A stretch of DNA of 11,067 bases from Amoebophrya sp. AT5.2 (lineage: Eukaryota; Sar; Dinophyceae; Syndiniales; Amoebophryaceae): NCBI GenBank assembly GCA_005223375.1, contig RXOD01006168.1, positions 1-11,067 of the forward strand, given 5' to 3'. Below the pieces are notes generated by a model. That model ran no database searches, was not told where the DNA came from, and saw only the letters and a list, made by a program, of their open reading frames with translations. The stretch's first letter is position 1. The number at the start of each line of letters is the position of its first letter. Below are positions 1-6,901 of this stretch, in pieces. The position numbers and the translations under genes were made by a program.

Positions 1-2248
1 TACCAGCTGGTCCGGTCATAAAGTCCATCACCACGACTGCGGAGCGGATCACGCAAGTGGAGGAGAACGTCGAGGCATTGCTCAAGATGGTGCGCGACCA
101 GGCGAAGGAGCTGGAAATTCAGATAAACAAAGCGGCCAACAGCGGCAGGAATCTGCTGCAGAGCAAGCGGGGACTGCTGGAAAACTTTCACCTACAGATG
201 GACTACGCGGAGAATTACCTGAAGTACATCAGCAACCCGGATGTGCTGGACGGCGGGGAGTTCCTAGCGGAGGTGCCGGGGCCACACTTGCAATACGTGA
301 ACGAACTGGTATCTTCTACTTGTTTCTCTGGATCGCAATCGCAAACGCAATCGCATATTTTTGCGGTACACCAGCATAACTGGTAGTTGACTGTCTCATT
401 CTGCTTCGTGCATGAAGACAATGAGTGACGATCAAAGATGAATCATGTCCGAATATTTTTGAAAATTATCTTCAGGCCGGCGACATCGTGGGAAATGCGC
501 GGTACAAGTTCAACATGCAAGAGCAGCTGCTCCCCGCAATGGCCATTGAGGGTGAGCCGACGATTATCGAGCGCTGCAAGCCCAAGTATATCTTCAAGCG
601 GGCACAGAAAAACGTCCTCGCGACCCAGAACATCACGAACTTTCTCAAGAAGGAAGTCTTCAAGTAATGCATGTGCCCGAATACGAATTCAATTCTGCCG
701 ATCAATATGAACAGGAAGTGAAAGTGATCAAGATGTTGTCACTTACTTTAAGGTTCGCTTTAACTTCAAGGTCAAGCGCAAACCAACTTACCACTGCAGG
801 AACAAGAACTCGCCGCTTACGCCGTCGATGTTCACACCTGCGGTGGGGGGTGGCGCGCCAAGTGTGCCGTCATCGGCCGAGCAAATTAAGGACACGGCTT
901 CGGTGAATCCGTCGCCTATCGAAGCCATGCCACCGATCGATTCAGCCACAGATTCGAAGCCAGACGCCGTGCCAAAGCCGATTGTGGTACTGATGATAAG
1001 AATCTGCGTTCTAATGAGTGACGTAGAAATGTCCGCACAGCAACATATTCTTGACTCGACCTATAATATGCTTGTTGCGTTGATGTAGATGTAGTCAACG
1101 TCGTAGAGTTAGTGGTCAACGTAAATTTCACATCAATCCAGGACGCCAGCGAGGCTCCGCTCTCTGCTTGGGGTCGCGAGGACAGTCGACCCGGTGCGCG
1201 CCGCCTCGGTCGTGCCCTGATGCCGTACGAGATCGTCGAGCCTTCCCGTCAGGAAGTGGCCTTTTTCGGCAGGGGTGAGGACGGCCAGCTGCCGAAGTCG
1301 GAAACCACAGAGCATCCTGCGGTGAAGAATTTCGCGACGAAGTTCGAGTCCTGTGAATCGAGAACAGCCGCCGGTGCTGTCGGTGCCAATGGCGGACAGA
1401 CGGCGTCCCCGCCCAAAAAGATGTTCGCACACTATGCCGCCAAGAGGGCGCCCCCGAGCAGGGCCGCGTTCGGCGGGTTCGCTGCTGCTCCCGGGGCAGC
1501 CAGCGTCCCCGCTCACGACGACTCCGACGAGGAGGAGGAGGAGGCCAAGGTCGCGCGGCGCTTCTCGAACTTGATCGGCGGCAGGAGGAGCAACAAGTTC
1601 ATGCCAAAGCCGCGGAATGAACAGGAAGACGGTAGTGCTGGTGATGTAAGGGCGTATAGATCGCTTTGGAATTGGATGTAGTTGATGATGACGCTGATCA
1701 GGGTAGCTTTTTTCTTGCTGACCGAGATGAGATGCAGGTTGAGTGGTGAGAGGAGCGCGGGCAGGCGTACCGAGGGCGTCGAACGAACGCATGCACCAAC
1801 GCCAAGTTCCTTAATACATTTTCGGGAATACCAAAACTTCACAGGAGCGGACAAGGACCGGTCCGACGAGGACGACGACAATGCGACGTCGGCGGAAGCC
1901 GAGAAACCAATCGATCTTTTCAGCCGGCTTTCCTACGGACTCAAGTCGCCTGGGAAGAAGAGCCTTTCCACACGACCGGCCGCCAACCGGCGGCGCGGGC
2001 GCAACCTCTTCGCGGCTGACAAGGGCGACAACCCATTGGCGCTGGTTACCGCCGGCGAATTTGAGGCACCCGCTGGCGAAGTAACGCCCTCGTCGTGCAA
2101 AAGCGGGAAGCAAGCAGAGCCGACGCCGAAGAAGGAGCAACCGCCCAAGGAGGGAGATTTCGTCCTTACCATAGGCAGCGGCGACGTTACAAAGTCCTAC
2201 AAGCTGCACATAGTGCCGAGACCGGACGAAAATCCCGCTATTGCATGA
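1..2248 (+). CDS. 5'-truncated five-exon gene, helical N-terminal part plus acidic disordered tail, function unknown
   Basis: Exons are 1-308 (first full codon at 3), 476-663, 800-986, 1142-1631 and 1845-2248, ending in TGA. Intron phases 0, 2, 0 and 1 match at every junction, so the parts join into one frame of 524 visible residues; the start lies left of the window. Residues 1-102 are strongly helical and coiled-coil-like, with motifs such as RITQVEENVEALL and LQMDYAENYLKYI. The order and spacing faintly recall the coiled coil that follows B-boxes in TRIM-type proteins, but no RING or B-box is visible, so this is a weak inference. Residues 166-227 form a Pro/Ser/Ala linker. Acidic clusters sit at about 353-361 (DDSDEEEEE) and 395-402, and a basic patch NRRRGR at 438-443. 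The last 30 residues alternate like a beta-hairpin (FVLTIGSGDVTKSYKLHIVP, 496-515). The second acceptor is ambiguous (719 versus 800). Function not recognised. Confidence 0.72.
309..475 (+). other. Spliceosomal intron 1 of the first gene (167 bp, phase 0)
   Basis: The donor GTATCT follows codon CTG at 306-308. The acceptor is ATTATCTTCAG, ending at 475, and the downstream exon opens with GCC GGC GAC. The intron is AT-richer than the exons and has an in-frame TAG about 25 codons in (384-386), so it cannot be read through. It holds four imperfect CGCAAN hexamers at 334-357. Confidence 0.8.
664..799 (+). other. Spliceosomal intron 2 of the first gene (136 bp, phase 2; acceptor uncertain)
   Basis: The donor GTAATG at 664 overlaps an in-frame TAA, so the exon cannot continue unspliced. 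The preferred acceptor is CCACTGCAG ending at 799, which rejoins the frame as AA+G. AGs ending at 718 or 724 also restore the same frame and would give a 55- or 61-bp intron, because the frame of the next exon is open back to 711. The sequence alone does not decide between them. Confidence 0.6.
987..1141 (+). other. Spliceosomal intron 3 of the first gene (155 bp, phase 0)
   Basis: The donor GTACTG follows codon GTG at 984-986. The acceptor is CATCAATCCAG ending at 1141, and the next exon opens with GAC GCC AGC in the frame of a long open stretch. The upstream frame meets a TAG at 1086-1088, so a frame change by splicing is required. A donor three bases earlier (GTGGTA at 984) would also be phase 0 and would remove one Val. 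Confidence 0.8.
1529..1543 (+). repeat. (GAG)5 microsatellite in coding sequence
   Basis: Five perfect GAG codons encode five Glu inside the first acidic cluster of the first gene. Such a run is prone to length change without loss of frame. Confidence 0.9.
1632..1844 (+). other. Spliceosomal intron 4 of the first gene (213 bp, phase 1)
   Basis: The donor GTAGTG at 1632 follows GAC G, and the acceptor AACTTCACAG ends at 1844. The split codon is G+GA (Gly). The exons on both sides share a frame number, but that frame has a TAG at 1679-1681 inside the intron. The intron has a T-run (TTTTTTC near 1709-1715) and short purine-rich stretches. Confidence 0.8.
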
Positions 2249-3885
2249 TTCGTTGCTCGATTGGAGGTCTTCGCACGACGGGGAATTTGCTTGATTTTAT
2301 GTATGTCACAACTTCTTACCGCTTTACCCGATCTAACGCTAACGATCCTTTTTCACAGTGAGAAATACCTCAACCTACCAACAACTATACTACCCTGCCC
2401 GACAGCGCAAGCCCAATTTTCAAATCAGTGCTGGTGCGAGCTCCTTCAATCAAGGCTGCGCGCTATTTAGACTAGAAAAAGAAAGACGAAGACCTCGTCC
2501 GACTCCGACGTAGATTTCCACAGTGCTACTCAACTGCTTGTTAGTAGCGCAACTGCAATCTCAAACTCAATGCAAATGCACATGCACCAGTCAATTCATC
2601 ATGGTCCTAGAGCAACTTGCGTTACGGGGCCGCGAAAATATCAAAGCCTCTTTTGGATTCAAATCTATCTCACTACACTCGCACAGCTTTATACTTTTTT
2701 GCACCGAACCGCATGGCGATTGCCAGTAACAACCATGGTGAAAAATGAGACAATACTTACGACGACGACGATGTTTGTAGTTGTGAACCCAGAGATGTAA
2801 AACAAAAATGCACCAGCATTGTCTTGTAAATAATAAGCTGTCATGTTGCAGAAGCAAGAACACCGAAGGTACCGTCATACCGGAATCATTTAAATGTAAT
2901 TTGCGCACCTTGGCCGTAGCAGAAGCGCTGCCCCCTTATGTATCCATGGCAATACGCTCACTTGACGATGATCAAGTCTTGATCTTCAGAAAGTCGAGCC
3001 AGCAGTCAGCCCCGCTTGCGATTTGTGCTCGACCGCCGCGCTTGCCATTGCCGTTGCCCATGCCCGTATGCCTATCGTGTTCCGGAAGTCGATGCAAGGT
3101 AGCGTGCGCGCGCGTGGCATAGACGAGCACGAGTGCGCAGCCGAGTATAGTGCTTGCAGTTACGATGAGTCATCAGCACGCGCGAGATGAACGTGACGCC
3201 CGTCGCTAAACGAGCGGATATTCCGCAACGCGATTCTGCTGCTCTGCTGAATGCACGTCTGCGTCTGCTCGGCGACTCTGAGCGCGATGTAGTTGCAATA
3301 GCTTCTCTCTCGATGTGCTACCTGCCGATTCTCGTATGTGTGCGCAACTCGCAATCGCATGTTGAATTCAATTTTGCTGGGACCGTACTACGATACAAGA
3401 TTCCGTCTGCATGTTTGTCTTTGATGCCACCTCCGTAGAGGTCGTCTTTGCCGTCCGTCTTGGTCCGTTTCTGTCCTGCGTGGAAAACCTGAACCATTTC
3501 GTAAACCGGCAGATTTCCCCGTAATCCATTTTGTAAGGTGGGATATCCTTCCAGGCGGAAGAGAGATTTTTCAAACCTAATACTCAGGAGTCTGTAGTGC
3601 ACCCGCAGTTTTTCTTCTACCTTGCTCTTCGTTCACTGGACTTCCTGATAAATTCACTATTAATTTAGCCATTCATATAACAAGCACAATCCCGACAAAC
3701 GAAGCTTAATCCTGGCTAACGATTGAATCGCGTCGACTTGCAATACTTTTTCGGCGAAAACATGCGCTTTGTTTTTCTACCATGTGCCGTTGTGGCGCGT
3801 GCTGACGCGCGTCCCTAACGGACACAAGCCAAGTGTAAGTACGACCTCGTGATCATTAACATTTTTGCTCGTGGCGGAGAGAGCA
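2249..3885. other. Intergenic region with no convincing gene
   Basis: This 1.6-kb stretch separates the first and second genes and should include the 3' UTR of the former and the promoter and 5' UTR of the latter. It is mixed: 2249-2900 and 3600-3885 are AT-richer and broken by stops in all frames. The core at about 3000-3330 is GC-richer, with a short alternating purine-pyrimidine run at 3104-3116. Short open frames exist in the core, the longest ATG-started one at 3187-3438 (83 codons), but opposite-strand frames over the same DNA look equally plausible and no start, splice or domain signal favours any. Degenerate TGCAAN-like hexamers lie at 2553-2588 and a (ACG)4-like run at 2760-2772. A consensus-looking donor GTAAGT occurs at 3835. 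No tRNA-like box pair was found. Confidence 0.6.
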
Positions 3886-6090
3886 ATGAAGCCTGCATCT
3901 GGAGGGGCGCCGCCGGCACCTTCGCAGGCAGTACCCACGAGTGCTACGACGGCGTTGCAGCAGGTGGAGGCCGATCCGGTGGATCACCCTACGCGGTCAC
4001 GCAGCAGCCTCGCCGGTGCAGTTCAGTCTGTGGAGGCAGTACGTTCAGTGGAGAACGCATTTTCATCGTGGCGACATGAGAAGCGCACATCGACGCATGC
4101 GGCGTTCGACCCTCATCCGGTTGCCGACCATCCGAATGTCTCCCGCGCGAACAAACTAGGGAACAAGGTCAAGTATAATGAGTACACCGGGCCGAAGACT
4201 TTAGAGCCGGAGATGATAAAAGAGAACCAGAGCGGTGTGGACAAAACGAAAGCCCCGGAACCGGTGGCCACTGCTGCCGGAGCAGATCGTGCAGTGGACC
4301 CATTTGCAAGTGCTGCCGGGAAGGCAAAAGGCGACGTGGCTTTCCGACGGCTAATTGCTGGTCGTGCGCAGGAGCGGCAGCCCGGTGCCGATGATGGGAA
4401 AGACGACGGCACTCGTTCCCTTACGGCAGATGCGGGGGCGAGTGTGCAGGCAACCAGCGCGACAGCAAGCACGATCGTCGGAGCCAGTGATGCGGTTCTG
4501 ACGACCTCACCGTCGGGAGTTTCCGCGGGGACGAGTTTAGGAGACGCCGTCCTCCTTGGTACTGCTGGGGATGCACAAACTATCAAGTCCGGAGGAGCCG
4601 CCGCCGCCCGAGGGGGGTTCCAGCCGCCGGCTCTGGCGTTTGGTATGAAGTTGCTGGCGCGTGGACCGCGTGTAGCAGATACTGAAGGAGAAGGGGCGCT
4701 GCCGGAGATTCTTGTTCCTCCGGAGGATATCGTAGCGGCGGAGGAGGCGGCTCACCACGAGCGCATGAATGACATTTTCGAGCAACCACGAGGGCGCGCC
4801 CCGGAAGGCGAAGCAGACGTCGAAGGGCTGGCAGACACCGACGAGATGGAGAACCTTGCTTTGGGCGACGACACCGAGGAGGACACAACACCACCAGTGT
4901 ACGGAAACAAGGATCAACAACAAATTGCGTACACGCCCTGGGCTGCAGGCGGCTTATCTCGGTCAAGCAGTAGGAACAAGGAGATGCTGGGCAGTAGTGG
5001 CGGTTTTCCAGTCGCCACGCTTTTTGATATCGCGCGGGAAAGCAGTCGATCCAAAAGAAGCTCGCCTGCAGACGATGAGATTCGAAGCTTCATACCTCCG
5101 CCGCTCGGCTGGCCAAATGCCTCGCGTCGCGGAGCGCTTTCGAAGGGCAGTGGCACGACGTCGCGGTCGGCGAGCGGAAGTAAGAAACCCCGGGAGAAGC
5201 GCAGTCGGACGAGCAGTCCCGAAACACAGACGCGCGCCGACGCCGCAAAGCTCGCGGCACGGAGAGCGAGAGAGGCGGTGGGCGATGACGGCGACATAAT
5301 TGTCATCGCGCCACGAATCGAGAAAAACAAAATCAAAACCCCCGCAGAGACTCGCAGCGATAAAGCAGCACGTGGTGGAAGGAATTATGCCTCAGATGTG
5401 CGGGGGCGAAGTAATAGCCGTAGCGCTCGCGGTAGCCCAAGCCCAAAGTCGAAACCAAGCAACGGCGTTTCAGAGCTGCTGGCGCGCTCTCAGCAGTTGC
5501 TGGACCGCGTGACGGCGAACGAGAGAGAACTCGGCCTAGATGGAGACGATTTGTCGGGAGAGGATGCGGCTGCGGTCGAAGGTGATCAGCGGCAGCCTGG
5601 GGACGAGTCCATTCTAGCCATACGGCGGCGCGTGCGAGCTGCTGCGGCGGGCGAGGCATACGCGCCGGGGCAAAGCCCGCACGGTCGAGGAAAGTTGCAA
5701 TTGCCTGCCTCGAAGGACACGCTTTCAAGCGTACCTGGGAGTGGCCGCGAAAATCAAGACTTTGAACAGGATGTCGGAGGACGGTTTCCCCGCCCCCCGG
5801 CAATCATGGGGAGAAGCAAGACTCCGCGAAGTATTCTGACCAGCGGACGAGGCGACGAACCAGAAACAGGAAATAGGTATGAGCATGACGAGTTACTGCA
5901 TATAGAGCGATTTCGAAGGTTAACTGGGTACGACCCGGAGGAAATGGATCGGGTGCTAGGGATGCTCGAGAGGGACGTGGCGGCGGCGGTTCTCACTGGC
6001 GTCGACGTCTTTGAGGAGCACGAGTGGGATAGAAGAAGAATCGTGATCGAGAAACTAACTAGGTGGCAGGAGTTGAGTCACCGGGGGTAA
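3886..6090 (+). CDS. Hypothetical 734-residue disordered protein with Ser/Arg-rich middle and charged C-terminal module
   Basis: This is a single uninterrupted frame. The start is the ATG at 3886, the first in-frame ATG after the TGA at 3850-3852; the frame ends with TAA at 6088-6090. Residues 1-260 are Ala/Gly/Ser/Thr-rich with no hydrophobic segment, so no signal peptide or membrane span is seen. A tandem hexapeptide (AVQSVE, AVRSVE) lies at residues 45-56. Residues about 272-338 are acidic. Residues about 355-450 are Ser/Arg/Lys-rich and include KKPREKRSR (433-441), which resembles a nuclear localisation signal. A second SR/SP patch is at 506-525, followed by a short amphipathic helix around 529-550. 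The last 72 residues (663-734) differ: dense in charged and aromatic residues, low in Ser and Ala, with motifs such as LHIERFRRLTGYDPEEMDRV and EEHEWDRRRIVIEKLTRW. They look folded and helical. No known family is recognised. A nuclear or scaffold role is only inference. Confidence 0.8.
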   Translation: MKPASGGAPPAPSQAVPTSATTALQQVEADPVDHPTRSRSSLAGAVQSVEAVRSVENAFSSWRHEKRTSTHAAFDPHPVADHPNVSRANKLGNKVKYNEYTGPKTLEPEMIKENQSGVDKTKAPEPVATAAGADRAVDPFASAAGKAKGDVAFRRLIAGRAQERQPGADDGKDDGTRSLTADAGASVQATSATASTIVGASDAVLTTSPSGVSAGTSLGDAVLLGTAGDAQTIKSGGAAAARGGFQPPALAFGMKLLARGPRVADTEGEGALPEILVPPEDIVAAEEAAHHERMNDIFEQPRGRAPEGEADVEGLADTDEMENLALGDDTEEDTTPPVYGNKDQQQIAYTPWAAGGLSRSSSRNKEMLGSSGGFPVATLFDIARESSRSKRSSPADDEIRSFIPPPLGWPNASRRGALSKGSGTTSRSASGSKKPREKRSRTSSPETQTRADAAKLAARRAREAVGDDGDIIVIAPRIEKNKIKTPAETRSDKAARGGRNYASDVRGRSNSRSARGSPSPKSKPSNGVSELLARSQQLLDRVTANERELGLDGDDLSGEDAAAVEGDQRQPGDESILAIRRRVRAAAAGEAYAPGQSPHGRGKLQLPASKDTLSSVPGSGRENQDFEQDVGGRFPRPPAIMGRSKTPRSILTSGRGDEPETGNRYEHDELLHIERFRRLTGYDPEEMDRVLGMLERDVAAAVLTGVDVFEEHEWDRRRIVIEKLTRWQELSHRG
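4018..4053 (+). repeat. 18-bp in-frame tandem repeat, two copies
   Basis: Two 18-bp units, 4018-4035 and 4036-4053, encode AVQSVE and AVRSVE in the N-terminal part of the second gene. They differ at a few bases, so the duplication is not very recent. Confidence 0.7.
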
Positions 6091-6412
6091 CGTCTAAGTC
6101 TGCACGGGGAGAGCGGTTTTCGTTTTGCTTTTGTTTTGCTTTCGTTTTCATCTGCAAGTTCGTTGGTCCGAACGAGTGCGGGCCGCGCTTGCACCAATTC
6201 CATCTTCGTTGTCGTTTGTTACGGCTACACCACGTGTGGCAGTGGCTACTCACAGGTTTTACGCACGTTGGTCATGAAAATGAACGTGCATACTTTTCCC
6301 AGTCGTAGAAAATGTGTCAAAGGATTTTCAACTTTTTGCTCTTCCTTGTACCCAACGCAACTCAGTGTTGTAGCTTCGATGCGCACGAGCACGTGCCGCT
6401 CGTGCTTCATCT

Positions 6413-6567
6413 TTCGTCGTTTTTATTGGTGTCGCTCTCGGCATCTTGCGTAGAGGACATCATTGAGCCTACCTTTCGCCTTCGTCGTGGTTCTGAGCGG
6501 CATCCGTAAGAAATGTCGTGGCACTTCATAGCACTGAAATTTCGTCGCAGGAGAAAATGCTTCGTCG
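6413..6567 (+). promoter_or_regulatory. Cluster of four TTCGTCG motifs
   Basis: Exact copies of TTCGTCG begin at 6413, 6481, 6541 and 6561. I found none elsewhere on the + strand of the window, and only isolated reverse copies inside coding sequence (near 1335 and 5855). The cluster lies 335-490 bases upstream of the third gene's start codon and downstream of the second gene. A role as factor-binding sites, or in the 3' UTR of the second gene, is inference. Confidence 0.3.
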
Positions 6568-6835
6568 TTGAACTTTCATGCGAATTTCTGTGCTAATGTT
6601 TCGTGATCGTATCGCGACGTCTGTTGCTTTTCCCGTCAAGTTTGATGCAAAAAAGTCGCAACGCCCGATGCTTGTCTATTGCAGCAGGAACCTGAACCCA
6701 TGATACGATCATAGACTCAGACCACACCATCCCCTCCCGTTTGCCCCTGCGGCTTCGGACTTTTTTAGGGGGCCGCTGCGCGCTACACACGTGCGGCGGC
6801 ATCTCGATTCAGCACAAGAAACGAGTTGGCAAAGT

Positions 6836-6900
6836 TATTTTTCGGTCATTTTTATTTGATTTTGTTTTTGTTATTGTTTTTGATTTCCGAATCCACTGAG
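6836..6900 (+). promoter_or_regulatory. T-rich tract with acceptor-like AG just before the third gene's start
   Basis: A T-dominated tract (6836-6887, with units such as TTTGTTTTTG) is followed by CCACTGAG at 6893-6900 and then ATG at 6902. This has the form of a polypyrimidine tract plus a 3' splice acceptor. It could serve a 5' UTR intron or, if the host uses spliced leaders as dinoflagellates and perkinsids do, trans-splicing. A second AG (ATTGCAG ending at 6911) lies just inside the open frame; if used, the true start would be in an upstream exon I cannot identify. Confidence 0.35.
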
Positions 6901-6901
6901 A

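Larger units (their letters stand above)
6091..6901. other. Intergenic region between second and third genes, T-rich, no convincing gene
   Basis: It follows the TAA of the second gene and ends at the ATG of the third. The first part (6115-6150) is a T-rich run of imperfect TTTTGC/TTTTCG units. An 8-bp inverted repeat GCACGAGC/GCTCGTGC with a 7-base loop lies at 6383-6405. TTCGTCG occurs four times between 6413 and 6567. The last 70 bases are again T-rich. Open frames such as 6136-6453 encode Cys- and Arg-scattered sequence without coding character. The promoter and 5' UTR of the third gene should lie here. Confidence 0.6.

Noticed and set aside
420..1025. Shared 11-mer AATGAGTGACG in introns 1 and 3, considered as a trace of a common introner-like element
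   Set aside because: Matches of this length are expected by chance in 11 kb, and the rest of the two introns does not align. No terminal inverted repeats or target duplications are seen.
1335..1347. tRNA B-box-like sequence GTTCGAGTCC
   Set aside because: It is inside a well-supported exon, with no matching A-box or cloverleaf around it.
1133..1792. 219-codon antisense open frame across exon 4 and intron 4 of the first gene
   Set aside because: It runs through a well-supported exon and intron on the other strand and shows no domain or coding character.
3187..3438. 83-codon ATG-started open frame in the first intergenic region
   Set aside because: Codons read plausibly, but antisense frames over 3160-3602 look equally good, and there is no start context, splice signal or recognisable motif. 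Kept as a finding rather than a gene.
3835..3885. GTAAGT donor at 3835 with a possible acceptor just before the second gene's ATG
   Set aside because: The resulting intron of about 50 bp would lie in the 5' UTR or join to an upstream frame that is closed by stops. It does not change the coding call and has no independent support.
6383..6405. 8-bp inverted repeat with a 7-base loop after the second gene
   Set aside because: About one or two such stems are expected by chance in a window of this size. It has no following T-run that would mark a terminator, and the gene is eukaryotic.
6087..6453. Possible C-terminal extension of the second gene by splicing at GTAACG (6087) to an AG at 6158
   Set aside because: The phases match and the tract before 6158 is T-rich. 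However, the resulting tail is Cys-scattered and lacks coding composition, whereas the protein already ends naturally at the TAA at 6088.
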